A DNA stretch of 64,000 bases from Tissierella simiarum (GTDB lineage Bacteria > Bacillota > Clostridia > Tissierellales > Tissierellaceae), in the NCBI RefSeq assembly GCF_018917865.1, contig NZ_JAHLPM010000001.1:1-64000 (forward strand). Direction: 5' to 3'. The notes beneath the pieces were generated by a model. The model saw only the letters and a list, made by a program, of their open reading frames with translations, searched no databases and was not told the origin of the DNA. Every line of letters begins with the position of its first letter. Position 1 is the first letter of the stretch. Positions 31,762 through 40,642 of the stretch are shown here, in pieces. The translations under genes were made by a program, and so were the position numbers.

Positions 31762-31984
31762 TTATCTTGGTATAAAAATTGGTTCGCTTTGAATAGCTCC
31801 ACAGTTAGCACAATAATTTATTATCCATATTACAGGATCGCCATACTTGTAACCAAGTTCTGTTCTAGTATGTACCACCTTGTTATCGCAACATTCTTTT
31901 TGTTGTGCAAATGCAGTCATTGTTCCACCTAGTAACACTAAGCACATAACAATAAGTAACAATAAACCTCATATTATTTCTCAT
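31762..31984 (-). pseudogene. Small secreted Cys-rich protein, frameshifted in its signal peptide
   Basis: An AAGGAGG site is followed by ATG 31984 and MRNNMRF, after which the frame fails. One base out of phase, the rest is an excellent secreted protein: LLIVMCLVLLGGTMTAFAQQ, then KECCDNKVVHTRTELGYKYG and NYCANCGAIQSEPIF. A one-base change in the leader separates the start from the body. The body can be read from an internal TTG (31962) but without a ribosome site. Four to five cysteines suggest disulfides or metal binding after export. The family is unknown. Confidence 0.6.
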
Positions 31985-32189
31985 TGTCTTACCTCCTTTT
32001 GTTGTTCTAATTTATTACCTTCTATAGAAGACATAGAAATTCCTCCATTTCGTTATAATTAAAATACCTTAAATTATGCTATTTTTTATTAATTTTATAT
32101 AAAATTCTATTATTCTAAATAATAAATACCATTAAATATTGTAGAATAAAATTAAAAACAGTATATCTTTAAGGTGAAAATATAAAGAA

Positions 32190-32213
32190 CAACCGAGGAG
32201 TTACCCTCGGTTG
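32190..32213 (-). terminator. Terminator of the DUF1259 gene
   Basis: The CAACCGAGG/CCTCGGTTG stem is followed by TTCTTTATATTTT on the minus strand, 13 bp after the stop codon. Confidence 0.75.
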
Positions 32214-32226
32214 GATTATTTCTTAA

Positions 32227-32718
32227 TTAATCTCTTAATACTCTAAGAGCTTCAGAAACTTTTCTTGCAAAGGTTATGGGATCTTCTATAGAGAAGAAGT
32301 GAATATAAAATAATCTTGGCCTATCAAATAACCAATGGTTGTGCAAGGCAGTTACTTCTATTCCTCTTTCTCTCAGGGCACTTATAAATGGATTTATTTC
32401 TCTTTGAAGTATTACTGTTTCACCTAAATTTAAAGTTCTACCTCTCTTATCCATAGATTCAAAGGAAAATAATGCTGCTAATGCAAGAGGGCTTCTTGTA
32501 CGTCTTCCATCAATTTCAGCTTCAATGTTTCTATCAAATGTTACTACACACAAATCATCCATTGATGTTAATATCGAAGCATTTAATATACGAGCAAATC
32601 TTTGACAAAGGTTGCGGTCTCTCCTTTCATCAATGAATCTCTCTTTTGTATCATCTATATCTTCATAATCATAATGATGCAAATTATCACTATAAATATT
32701 TTCATAGTTTCCAGTCAT
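32227..32718 (-). CDS. DUF1259-family protein
   Basis: In this 163-aa protein the C-terminal 80 residues carry the DUF1259 (LppY/LpqO) pattern: NLGETVILQREINPFISALR, ERGIEVTALHNHWLFDRPRL and FYIHFFSIEDPITFARKV. The central ALHNH motif is the family hallmark. There is no signal peptide, unlike actinobacterial members, and the N-terminus is Asp/Tyr/His-rich. It is monocistronic with its own terminator. The function of the family is not established. Confidence 0.75.
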   Translation of the reverse strand: MTGNYENIYSDNLHHYDYEDIDDTKERFIDERRDRNLCQRFARILNASILTSMDDLCVVTFDRNIEAEIDGRRTRSPLALAALFSFESMDKRGRTLNLGETVILQREINPFISALRERGIEVTALHNHWLFDRPRLFYIHFFSIEDPITFARKVSEALRVLRD

Positions 32719-32890
32719 ATATAATCTCTCCTTTCAGTAAATATATATGCTGTCCAGAAAAATAAGTTCTTTTTTATTATTTATTGATATTAAGCATAAA
32801 AAATAAAAGTCTCCTTAAAATGTTCTTAAATAATAAGTATACTTTAAATTAAAAATATCTTTTAATTTCATTATTTGTATAAATACAAAC

Positions 32891-32932
32891 AAATAGATAT
32901 CTATAAAGTATATACTTTATAGATATCTATTT
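32891..32932. terminator. 42-bp perfect palindrome
   Basis: Two 21-base arms are fully complementary with no loop (AT-rich, with GATATCTATAAAG inside each arm) and end in TTT on both strands. It begins exactly where the leftward gene fragment at 32932-33069 stops, so it was probably that gene's terminator. It could also be a replication or cruciform element. Confidence 0.6.
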
Positions 32933-33069
32933 TACTGACAATTAATAGGCATTTTTCGGAACTCTGGTCCAAGAACATTTACATCTCCTGAATTCATCAA
33001 TTGAACCCTTAGTTCATATTCTCCTGTATTCTGTAAAAATGCAAGCTTTGTATATTGCCTCAATGGGTA
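32932..33069 (-). pseudogene. 3' fragment of an unidentified gene
   Basis: A coding-like frame of 45 residues (YPLRQYTKLAFLQNTGEYEL, then RVQLMNSGDVNVLGPEFRKM) runs to TAA 32932 and is followed directly by the palindromic terminator. It has no start: upstream the frame meets a TAA within the AAGCTTAAGCTT junction. I do not recognise the family. Confidence 0.45.
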
Positions 33070-33237
33070 CAAAGCTTAAGCTTTGCTCAATGTAACGAAC
33101 CATATGAACAAAATTTTGGCGGTACTACTCACAAAGAGACAAGCAGATACAGTGGATCTGAAAGTGAAAGAAAAGCTTATGGTAACTTAATAGGAGTAAT
33201 TTTTGACCCTGGCACAAGGGAACAAAGATTTGATTAA
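33055..33237 (+). pseudogene. 3' fragment of another unidentified gene
   Basis: From the AAGCTTAAGCTTTG junction (about 33071) a rightward frame encodes AQCNEPYEQNFGGTTHKETS, then RYSGSESERKAYGNLIGVIF and DPGTREQRFD to TAA 33237. There is no ribosome site, and the first few codons overlap the leftward fragment on the other strand. It appears to be the tail end of a gene whose front is lost. The family is not recognised. Confidence 0.4.
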
Positions 33238-33455
33238 TTCACATGAATAAGTAAATATACACAAAATACAAATTAATTGCCTTATTATCTCTATCTATTT
33301 TAATTTATAAGCAATTTTCACTGTGTATTTTAAGGTTATAATTTTTAGTTAATTTGATTATATAGTTTACACTATGAATCCAAATATAAATTGAAACACA
33401 TCTCCTCACCATAGTGCATATGATATTAATAAAACCTACGAAAGGAGTGATCAAT

Positions 33456-34016
33456 ATGTATAATATTTATCAACCATATCCATGCCCTCACTACGCTAAC
33501 ACCCCTATATATAACCCATACAATATATACAATGATTATAACTCGTATTTATATCCTTACTGGGATAGTATGCCAATGTATAACTCAGAATTTGGAAGTC
33601 AGTTTACCAAGTTTAGAGATTATGGCCCAGAACCCTTTGTTGTTAATATTGAGAATGTTACTAAGCTAAACAATACTTTTCGTACTGCTTTATGGACAGG
33701 AGAATATTTGCAACTTACTTTGATGAGTATCAATGCTGGTGATGAAATAGGTTTAGAAATTCATACCGACCTTGATCAGTTCATACGTATTGAAGAAGGC
33801 GAAGGAATTGTTAAAATGGGAGATAGAAAAGATATGTTGGATTTTCAAGAAAGAGTCTGTGCTAACTATGCAATACTTATACCTGCTGGTAAATGGCACA
33901 ATCTAATAAATATAGGTTGTAAACCACTTAAATTATACTCTATTTATGCACCACCGGCACATCCACATGGTACAATTCATAAAACTAAAGAAGATGCTGA
34001 AAGGTATCATGGATAA
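33456..34016 (+). CDS. Cupin-domain protein
   Basis: I start at ATG 33456 behind AAAGGAGTGATCAAT, giving 186 aa; an upstream in-frame ATG (33414) lacks a ribosome site. Residues 1-55 are Tyr/Pro/Asn-rich (NPYNIYNDYNSYLYPYWDS), like spore surface or coat-linked proteins. Residues 75-175 form a cupin barrel with the metal motif IGLEIHTDLDQFIRIEEGEG and the second motif IPAGKWHNLINIG. A metal-binding isomerase, dioxygenase or structural role is possible. It is convergent with, and overlaps, a truncated ABC exporter gene. Confidence 0.8.
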   Translation: MYNIYQPYPCPHYANTPIYNPYNIYNDYNSYLYPYWDSMPMYNSEFGSQFTKFRDYGPEPFVVNIENVTKLNNTFRTALWTGEYLQLTLMSINAGDEIGLEIHTDLDQFIRIEEGEGIVKMGDRKDMLDFQERVCANYAILIPAGKWHNLINIGCKPLKLYSIYAPPAHPHGTIHKTKEDAERYHG

Positions 34017-34919
34017 TATTCTAAATAAAGAATTTATTAGTCCTTCTATCTCTTGACTTTTACTTATGACTAAATCCGAAACAAATATGTAAAAAACAAA
34101 ATTTGCAGAAGTATCACTTCCTGATTTTAATGTTAAAAAAGATACGATTCCTATTAAAACTATAAAATGAAAATCGTTTATAAGATTCTTTAAAAACACT
34201 TGTTTTTTATCAACTTTATTAGAAGTTTCAATAAAATTTATGAAACTTTTTGATGTTTTATTCAAGAAATAACTTCCTAGATTCCATGTTTTGATAAGTT
34301 CAATGGAATCTACTAACTCATTCTGTGTTTCATTATCTATCTTCATAGCTTCATTAACTAATCGAGAAGATTTTAAAATAGTTTTTCTAGATATCATAGA
34401 TATTAAAAAACCTAAACAAGAAGCTACGAAAAGAATAACTCCAAGGGTAGCATTTATGTATGTAGATACTAAAAGAAATACTATAAGTAAAAGAATGTTG
34501 GCAATAATACTAACGCTTATATGTACAATAGAACGGAAAATATTTAAAGTATCCATAAATATAATGTTTTTTAATTTATCCCTTCCTATTCTTAGTAAAT
34601 CTTCATAATTTGAATTTGATATAGAGTTAATTAATTCTACTCTTATATTGGATATAATTTTACCACCTAAAGTATTTAAGGACATAGCCCAACACACATC
34701 TAATATATTCTTTATTAAAAGAAATAATATAAAACCTAAAATACCTATCATTATAACAGATGTATTTTTATTGGTCTCCAAAAATTGTAAATAACTTCTT
34801 AATCCTGTTGGAATTAAAACATTAAAAAAAGTTAGGATTAATACAAAACAGAAACTTTTAAGGAAACTTTTAGGATAAAGTAATACATATTTTTTAAAGT
34901 AATTAAAAAACAAACTCAT
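33933..34919 (-). pseudogene. ABC exporter gene truncated before the ATPase domain
   Basis: It starts at ATG 34919 behind AGAGGTG. About 300 residues form the six-helix membrane domain of an ABC exporter (YFKKYVLLYPKSFLKSF..., DEIQNELVDSIELIKTW-like coupling region). After ISKSQEIEGLINSLF, near 34020, the frame runs antisense into the cupin gene (CTMWMCRWCINRV) and stops. No Walker A or signature motif exists in or downstream of it. The ATPase half was lost in a rearrangement that also brought in the cupin gene or its end. Confidence 0.75.
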
Positions 34920-35160
34920 TTTTTTATCACCTCTCATAAAATGGTATATTATAAGAATATAGTAGAATTCCTAAACAAATTTAAATTATCTTTAATCTGC
35001 TGTAATAAAGATAATTTAAATAACGCTTATAAAAAACATAGGAATTAATTTAGTTGCTTATGCTAATTAATATAGGAAAAGATAATACACTAGTAGATAA
35101 GAATAATTTGTTAGTTACTTGTTAGCCACATCGAAATTTCGGAGTATTTTTATTTAGTTT

Positions 35161-35194
35161 AAAAAAAGGCCAGAACACAGTGTTCTAGCCTTTT
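35161..35194 (-). terminator. Terminator of tRNA-Arg(TCG)
   Basis: The AGAACAC/GTGTTCT stem, extended by GGC/GCC and A/T tracts, lies 5 bp after the tRNA 3' end. TTTTTTT follows on the minus strand. Confidence 0.85.
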
Positions 35195-35198
35195 CTAT

Positions 35199-35275
35199 TG
35201 GCACACCCGGAGGGGCTCGAACCCCCAACAACTTGATTCGAAGTCAAGGACTCTATCCAATTGAGCTACGGGTGC
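35199..35275 (-). tRNA. tRNA-Arg (anticodon TCG)
   Basis: A full cloverleaf is present. The acceptor GCACCCG pairs with CGGGTGT (G-T at the first pair), the anticodon stem CTTGA/TCAAG holds loop CTTCGAA, the T-loop is GTTCGAG, and CCA is encoded. It stands alone with its own terminator, at the right border of the gene-debris zone. Confidence 0.95.
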
Positions 35276-35362
35276 ATACTATTCCATTATAAATCAAAGT
35301 CTATGGTTTTTACAATAGTATTTCTGAATTTTGTCATTTTTTATTGTAATTCCTTGGATATA

Positions 35363-36169
35363 TTATTTATCACTTTCAATAGTTATATTACTAATTTGTA
35401 CCCTATTTAGAAACCTTATAGGATAAACACTATTTCCTAACCCACTATCTATATAAAGGGTCGTCTCTCCAATTTGAAATAATCCTTTATCATACTTCGG
35501 AAAACTTCCTTGTCCTGGTGCTACTATAGCTCCTATAAGCGGAAGTCTCACCTGCCCTCCATGGGTATGACCCGATAATATTAAATCTTCTTTGCCAGAC
35601 AAGTACGATATAGGTCTATTTGGAGAATGTGATAATAATATAGTATAGTTATTAGTATCTATATTATTCATTACTTTACTATAATCTTCTTTACTTGCAT
35701 AAAAACTAATGCCTGCTAAATTTAAATTTTCATCTTCAATATTTATAATATCTCTTTCATTATCTAGTACGGCGACTCCTAAGGATTTCAGACCCTTTAA
35801 AAATTCTTTATAAAAAATATTTCTAATTTCATGGTTTCCACTAACGAAATAAACATTTGGAGTTGTTTTTACAATCTCCTTCATAAAATCTAATGTAGGA
35901 TGGATATCTATAGTTTTAAAATCTATAATATCTCCTGTAAGAAAAATTATGTCTGGGTTAAATTCTATTATCTCTTTTATTAACTTATTTTTGTTAATAT
36001 ATTTATTACTATGATAGTCTGAAATCTGAGTTATTTTAATATCTTTATTAAGCTTTTTTGTAGATATTTTTACTTTATTTATGTAAACTTTACTAATTTG
36101 AATATAATTATATATCAACAGGAATAGAGCTAGCAATAATATTGAAATAATTATTTTTCTCCAACCCAT
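35363..36169 (-). CDS. Membrane-anchored metallophosphoesterase
   Basis: This 268-aa protein has an N-terminal membrane anchor (IIISILLLALFLLIYNYIQI) and then the calcineurin-like motifs in order: ISDYHSN (D-x-H), LTGDIID, VSGNHE, LSHSPN and SGHTHGGQ. This is the YaeI/YkuE-type of two-metal phosphodiesterase, known to act on lipid or nucleotide-linked phosphates. The active site would face the outside if the anchor inserts N-in. The substrate is not deducible. Confidence 0.88.
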   Translation of the reverse strand: MGWRKIIISILLLALFLLIYNYIQISKVYINKVKISTKKLNKDIKITQISDYHSNKYINKNKLIKEIIEFNPDIIFLTGDIIDFKTIDIHPTLDFMKEIVKTTPNVYFVSGNHEIRNIFYKEFLKGLKSLGVAVLDNERDIINIEDENLNLAGISFYASKEDYSKVMNNIDTNNYTILLSHSPNRPISYLSGKEDLILSGHTHGGQVRLPLIGAIVAPGQGSFPKYDKGLFQIGETTLYIDSGLGNSVYPIRFLNRVQISNITIESDK

Positions 36170-36193
36170 TATTTTTCCTCCTCAAAAAAGTAT

Positions 36194-36218
36194 AAAAAAA
36201 ATTGGCTTTCGCCAATTT
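36194..36218 (-). terminator. Terminator of the tRNA cluster
   Basis: The AAATTGGC/GCCAATTT stem with a GAAA loop and T8 on the minus strand lies 5 bp after tRNA-Leu. Confidence 0.88.
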
Positions 36219-36222
36219 GTTT

Positions 36223-36306
36223 TGGTGCGGGAGAGAGGACTTGAACCCCCACGTCAATGACACTAGATCCTAAGTCTAGCGCGTCTGCCAGTTCCGCCAC
36301 TCCCGC
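36223..36306 (-). tRNA. tRNA-Leu (anticodon TAG)
   Basis: Class II tRNA with a long variable arm, acceptor GCGGGAG/CTCCCGC, anticodon stem CTAGA/TCTAG with loop CTTAGGA, and encoded CCA. It is last in the five-gene cluster. Confidence 0.95.
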
Positions 36307-36311
36307 AAGTA

Positions 36312-36387
36312 TGGTGACCCATCGGCGACTCGAACGCCGGACACCCTGATTAAAAGTCAGGTGCTCTACCGCCTGAGCTAATGGGTC
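36312..36387 (-). tRNA. tRNA-Lys (anticodon TTT)
   Basis: Acceptor GACCCAT/ATGGGTC, anticodon stem CCTGA/TCAGG with loop CTTTTAA, T-loop GTTCGAG, encoded CCA. Confidence 0.95.
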
Positions 36388-36391
36388 AAAA

Positions 36392-36468
36392 TGGGGTGGA
36401 TAATGGGATTCGAACCCATGATCTCCAGAGCCACAATCTGGCGCCTTAACCATCTAGGCCATACCCAC
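36392..36468 (-). tRNA. tRNA-His (anticodon GTG)
   Basis: Acceptor GTGGGTA/TATCCAC with discriminator C and a G just before the 5' end, which supplies the extra G(-1) of tRNA-His. Anticodon stem CCAGA/TCTGG with loop TTGTGGC, encoded CCA. Confidence 0.95.
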
Positions 36469-36492
36469 CATAATTAGTTTTAATTGTAAATG

Positions 36493-36569
36493 TGGCGCAC
36501 CTAGGAGGATTCGAACCCCCGGCACACGGATTAGAAGTCCGTTGCTCTATCCATCTGAGCTATAGGTGC
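36493..36569 (-). tRNA. tRNA-Arg (anticodon TCT)
   Basis: Acceptor GCACCTA/TAGGTGC, anticodon stem ACGGA/TCCGT with loop CTTCTAA, T-loop GTTCGAA, encoded CCA. Confidence 0.95.
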
Positions 36570-36625
36570 CTGCTCTTTACGAGTGTCTAAAGGATAACTC
36601 AATGTTTCCTATGTAGCAACTCTGA

Positions 36626-36699
36626 TGGAGCGGGTGAAGGGAATCGAACCCTCGCTGCTGGCTTGGGAAGCCAGTGCTCTACCACTGAGCTACACCCGC
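36626..36699 (-). tRNA. tRNA-Gly (anticodon CCC)
   Basis: Acceptor GCGGGTG/CACCCGC, anticodon stem CTGGC/GCCAG with loop TTCCCAA, T-loop GTTCGAT, encoded CCA. It is first gene of the cluster. Confidence 0.93.
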
Positions 36700-36788
36700 A
36701 ATTTGCTCCCAAGCTGTAACCGCTAACAATTTAAAATTATAGCAGGTTATTTATATAATGTCAATAGATTATATTATAATTATTTTAT

Positions 36789-37268
36789 TTATTTTATTTC
36801 TATTATTTTTACATCTACAGTATCCCCTATATTTAATAAACCAAAGGTCTTTTTTCTATTAAATCCCCTAGGCATAGAGGGGCTTCCAGGATTGATTATA
36901 GTAATATCATCTTCCTTTTCAACGATTGGGATATGAGTGTGTCCAAAAAGGACTACATCTGCTCCTACTTCTTTGCCCTTATAATATAAGCTAGAAATAT
37001 TATATCTAACATTGTATCTATGACCATGAGTTAAGAAAAACTTTTTACCTTCTATTTCCACTAGTTCATCTTCATTAAATTTAGATACATTGTAGTCACC
37101 ATTTCCTTTTACTATCAAAACTTCTACTCCCAGTTCTTTACTTATTTTTATTCCATCATCAGCATAATCTCCTAGATGAAAAATCATATCTGGAATTCCT
37201 ATTTCCTCAACCTTTTCTAAAAACTCTTTTACATATCCATGAGTATCACTGACTACTATTATCTTCAT
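36789..37268 (-). CDS. yfcE: YfcE/MJ0936-family metallophosphodiesterase
   Basis: This 159-aa protein shows [34 protein letters not shown] and LFGHTHIP in order, the complete metal-binding set of YfcE-type phosphodiesterases. It overlaps the rdgB gene by 23 bp, so it is translationally coupled at the end of the rph-rdgB-yfcE operon. Members hydrolyse model phosphodiesters; the physiological substrate is uncertain. Confidence 0.9.
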   Translation of the reverse strand: MKIIVVSDTHGYVKEFLEKVEEIGIPDMIFHLGDYADDGIKISKELGVEVLIVKGNGDYNVSKFNEDELVEIEGKKFFLTHGHRYNVRYNISSLYYKGKEVGADVVLFGHTHIPIVEKEDDITIINPGSPSMPRGFNRKKTFGLLNIGDTVDVKIIEIK

Positions 37269-37881
37269 CTATATCATCCTCTAATAAAACTCTTAATTCT
37301 TTTCTAAGATTTGCTAAAGCTTTAGCTCTATGACTAATTTTATTCTTTATTTCTTCACCTAGTTCACCAAAGGTTTTATCATAGCCTTCAGGAGTAAATA
37401 ATGGGTCATAGCCAAAACCTTTCTCTCCTTTAGACCCAAATCCTATAGTGCCTTTACATTCACCATAAAGAGTTCTAATCTCCTTATCTTCAGTAATTAA
37501 AGTTATAACAGCTTTAAACTTAGCCGTTCTTTCCTCCATTGGTATATCCTTTAATTCTTCTAAAAGCTTTTTATTATTTTTTTCATCATTACCTTCTTCT
37601 CCTGCATATCTAGAAGAATAAACTCCTGGTTCTCCATTTAATATATCTATAAATAATCCAGAATCATCTGCTATAACCATACCTTCTACTCTATCTGATA
37701 AAGCCTTTGCCTTTTTAATACTATTTTCTTCTAAAGTAGTACCATCTTCTTCTATTTCAAAGTCATCTAATCCTATCTCTTTCTTTGAAATTACTTCAAT
37801 TGGTAAGTCCTTTAAAATATCTTTAATTTCTTCAACTTTATGTAAATTTCCAGTTGATAGTATTAATTTTTTATTTTTCAT
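37246..37881 (-). CDS. rdgB: XTP/dITP diphosphatase (non-canonical purine NTPase)
   Basis: This 211-aa Ham1/RdgB protein has [16 protein letters not shown] at the start, then [38 protein letters not shown] and [11 protein letters not shown]. It hydrolyses ITP, XTP and their deoxy forms to monophosphates, keeping damaged purines out of nucleic acids. It overlaps rph by 11 bp, the common clostridial arrangement. Confidence 0.95.
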   Translation of the reverse strand: MKNKKLILSTGNLHKVEEIKDILKDLPIEVISKKEIGLDDFEIEEDGTTLEENSIKKAKALSDRVEGMVIADDSGLFIDILNGEPGVYSSRYAGEEGNDEKNNKKLLEELKDIPMEERTAKFKAVITLITEDKEIRTLYGECKGTIGFGSKGEKGFGYDPLFTPEGYDKTFGELGEEIKNKISHRAKALANLRKELRVLLEDDIDEDNSSQ

Positions 37882-38641
37882 AATCTTCTCCTAAATCAAT
37901 CTTATTTTCTTCAATTAATTTTCCTATACTCCCAAGGGCTATTTTCTGTGCATTTATTAATTCTTTATTTCCCTTTTCCGCCAAGTCCAACAATGTATTT
38001 AACTCTATTCTAGAAAAGGTACTATTTTCTCCAGTTCCTTGAACTTCAATAAACTGACCTTTATCCGTCATAGCTACATTCATATCTACTAAAGCTTTAT
38101 GATCTTCTTCATAACATAGATCTAATACAGGTCCCATATCAGCGATTCCTACGCTTACTGCTGCCACATAATCTGAAATAGGTATAGATCCTATCTGCCC
38201 ACTGTTATAAAGCTTATAAAGAGCATCTACCAGTGCTACAAAGCTTCCAGTTATAGCTGCAGTTCTAGTACCCCCATCAGCCTGTATAACATCACAATCT
38301 ATCCAAATAGTTTTTTCTCCTAATCTAGATAAATCTACTACACTCCTTAAAGTTCTTCCAATAAATCTTTGAATTTCATGAGTTCTACCATCAATTCTCC
38401 CCCTAGCAGCATCTCTAACTTTTCTCATTACAGTTGCTCCTGGTAACATAGAGTACTCTGCTGTTATCCATCCAATATTACTTCCTTTTAAAAAAGGGGG
38501 TACTTTATCATCTATCATGGCAGTACAAATAACTTTAGTATTGCCCACCTCCATTAAAACAGATCCATAAGGATGCATTAAATAATTTCTAGTTATTTTA
38601 ACTTCTCTTAATTCATCAAATTTTCTATTATCAACTCTCAT
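37871..38641 (-). CDS. rph: Ribonuclease PH
   Basis: I start at ATG 38641 behind TAGGAGATG, giving 256 aa ([20 protein letters not shown]). The open frame extends ten codons upstream without a ribosome site. Diagnostic segments are [40 protein letters not shown] and [13 protein letters not shown]. It trims tRNA 3' ends by phosphorolysis. It is first gene of an operon with rdgB and yfcE. Confidence 0.95.
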   Translation of the reverse strand: MRVDNRKFDELREVKITRNYLMHPYGSVLMEVGNTKVICTAMIDDKVPPFLKGSNIGWITAEYSMLPGATVMRKVRDAARGRIDGRTHEIQRFIGRTLRSVVDLSRLGEKTIWIDCDVIQADGGTRTAAITGSFVALVDALYKLYNSGQIGSIPISDYVAAVSVGIADMGPVLDLCYEEDHKALVDMNVAMTDKGQFIEVQGTGENSTFSRIELNTLLDLAEKGNKELINAQKIALGSIGKLIEENKIDLGEDYEK

Positions 38642-38736
38642 AATTTTAACATCTCCTATTTTTATCCTCACTCTAATTTTATCAAATTTAACTCCTTTTT
38701 TCTATATGGTATATCCATTAATAACTTTTATTATAC

Positions 38737-38763
38737 AAAAAAAGAGCAGAATTCTGCTCTTTT
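38737..38763 (-). terminator. Terminator of the gerM gene
   Basis: The perfect AAAAGAGCAGAA/TTCTGCTCTTTT hairpin has a T7 run on the minus strand. It separates gerM from rph. Confidence 0.85.
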
Positions 38764-38808
38764 GAATAGCTTAGATTTTATAACTCGGAATAAAAAAACA
38801 TTAATATA

Positions 38809-39825
38809 TTAATACTCGTTGGCAAAAGCTGGTATTGTAGCATTTATGTAAAAGTCTACACCCGTTTCTTCTAAAGCTTTACCATCTATCAATAACTCTA
38901 CTGACTCTACCTCTTCAAATTGACTTAAAGTTAATCCTATATTTTTAATCATTCCATTAAAAGTTGCTTCTTCTTCCATTGCAACATCCTGTATAAAGGA
39001 TACATCTACAAAAGCTGTTCCATCTTTTATTTCCACTCCATGAAGAGTTACCCCAGTAGGAATATCTGAAGATAAGCCTGACTCTGCTGGCGGTCCATTA
39101 AATAGTAAATCTAAAGCAGTATATACATTTGCCATAGGAGCTAAAGTAGGAATAGTTACAGGTACAAAATATTCAAAATCACTTTCTTCATTTCCTTTAT
39201 AATAAACTAATACTTTAGATCTACCTTCTTCCAAATTACCTATTAAATTAATATTCTCTCTTGTAAGAGGCTTATCTATGGTAGAACCATATTTTAAAGC
39301 TGGTACAACATCTCCATCTATCAAAACTTGGACTTCTTTTACTGCTGGAAATTCTGTTAAAGTATATACAACACCTTTAATGAAATTCTCTTCTTCCTTT
39401 TCCGAATCATAGTCTAAAACATCTTTTGAAAAATCCACTTTACATAATCCTGTTTCCTCGTTTATAGACATACCTTTAATTTCAGTTCCTGCTGGGATAA
39501 CAGGAAGCAATCCAGTATGCTGTAAAGTTTCTCTTAATTCAGGATTATCTACCATATTCTTTAGAGTTACCTTAGCAATTCCTTCTTCCCAAGGTATCTT
39601 TCTCATTAATGGAACTAGGAATCCTTCATTATTTTGAAAATAAAGAACAGTTTTTCGCATACCATCTTCTTCGGTTATTTCAATTTCATGTTCATCACTT
39701 CTAATTATTTCTAAATCGTCTTCTTTTGAAAATAGCTTTTTAAATCCAATTTTCCCTCTACAACCAAAGGCTGTTAAGCCCAAGATTATAATTAGTCCAA
39801 TTAATATTATCCTTTTATTATCCAT
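38809..39825 (-). CDS. gerM: GerMN-domain lipoprotein (GerM-like)
   Basis: I start at ATG 39825, seven bases after GGAGG, giving 338 aa. It has a lipoprotein signal (IILIGLIIILGLTAFGC), a short linker and two GerMN domains (about residues 65-190 and 205-335). Each has a VDFSKDVLDY/VDVSFIQDVA-type strand and a final VQVLIDG/VELLIDG strand. GerM proteins act in spore assembly and germination in endospore formers. The neighbouring rph-rdgB order is as in Bacillus and Clostridia. Confidence 0.88.
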   Translation of the reverse strand: MDNKRIILIGLIIILGLTAFGCRGKIGFKKLFSKEDDLEIIRSDEHEIEITEEDGMRKTVLYFQNNEGFLVPLMRKIPWEEGIAKVTLKNMVDNPELRETLQHTGLLPVIPAGTEIKGMSINEETGLCKVDFSKDVLDYDSEKEEENFIKGVVYTLTEFPAVKEVQVLIDGDVVPALKYGSTIDKPLTRENINLIGNLEEGRSKVLVYYKGNEESDFEYFVPVTIPTLAPMANVYTALDLLFNGPPAESGLSSDIPTGVTLHGVEIKDGTAFVDVSFIQDVAMEEEATFNGMIKNIGLTLSQFEEVESVELLIDGKALEETGVDFYINATIPAFANEY

Positions 39826-39892
39826 CTCCAACCCTCCTACATTTTACTATTACATTATATTAGAAGATTTGGAGTACTATGATTAATTAATT

Positions 39893-40417
39893 CTATTTCT
39901 TTTTGCTTGAAGAAAAATATCCGCCGCTAACTGGATTTATACTGTTAACTGTGATAAAAGCATCTTCATCATAACTATATACAGTTTTCTTTAAATTATC
40001 TAGATCCTTTCTGTTTATAGCAATATTTAAAATTTCCCTAGTTCCCTCTCTACCATAGCCTTCTACTACTGTTACTCCAAAGCCATTTTCTCTTAATCTT
40101 TCAATTAATTCCTTATTATCTGCAGTTTTTAATATTACTTGAGCTGCCAGATTTCCTAGAGCAATTTTATTTTCTATAGTTATTCCTATGAAATTGCCAC
40201 AAGCAAATCCTAAAGCATAGCTAAGGAGATTTCCAATATTATCCAAGTTGCTAACTACTTTACTTAAAGCTGTAACATAAATACTAACCTCAAAAAAGCC
40301 AATAATGGCTGCTTGCACTCTTCTACCTTGAACTACCATTAATGTTCTAATAGTTGCTAACGTCACATCTGATACTCTCGCTATGAAAATAAATAAATAG
40401 CCTAATAAAATCTCCAT
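39893..40417 (-). CDS. UPF0316 (DUF5698/DUF2179) membrane protein
   Basis: In this 174-aa protein the first 90 residues hold three membrane helices with DVTLATIRTLMVVQGRRVQA and FFEVSIYVTALSKVV. The C-terminal 75 form the soluble DUF2179 domain (GYGREGTREILNIAINRKDL). The family is widespread in Firmicutes with unknown function. It may sense or transport a small molecule. Confidence 0.85.
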   Translation of the reverse strand: MEILLGYLFIFIARVSDVTLATIRTLMVVQGRRVQAAIIGFFEVSIYVTALSKVVSNLDNIGNLLSYALGFACGNFIGITIENKIALGNLAAQVILKTADNKELIERLRENGFGVTVVEGYGREGTREILNIAINRKDLDNLKKTVYSYDEDAFITVNSINPVSGGYFSSSKKK

Positions 40418-40490
40418 ACTTTTCCTCCTTTAAATTCAGTTATTATAGATATTATTATACCAAAAGAAATAAAAATAGTAATCGGGTAAA

Positions 40491-40545
40491 ATAAAGAAAA
40501 AAGTCTATTGTTCACAATTGTGAACAATAGACTTTTTTCTTTATT
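40491..40545. terminator. Long perfect hairpin terminator
   Basis: A palindrome with about 25-bp arms centred on CACAATTGTG has flanking A/T runs that can act in both directions. Confidence 0.75.
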
Positions 40546-40612
40546 CCATACCAAGAGCTTTTTCTTGGGTATAATATGATCTATCTTAATTTTTATGTAA
40601 CTTTTAGAAAAT

Positions 40613-40634
40613 AAGGAGAGATTTCTCTCTCCTT
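40613..40634 (-). terminator. Terminator just after the amidase gene
   Basis: The AAGGAGAGA/TCTCTCCTT stem is followed by ATTTTC on the minus strand, 9 bp after the stop codon. It is weaker than the hairpin at 40491-40545. Confidence 0.65.
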
Positions 40635-40642
40635 AATAAATA

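Noticed and set aside
36169-36453. 94-residue leftward open frame ending in a FYFFEEEK-like tail
   Set aside because: It runs through tRNA-Leu, tRNA-Lys and part of tRNA-His; the peptide is a translation of tRNA genes.
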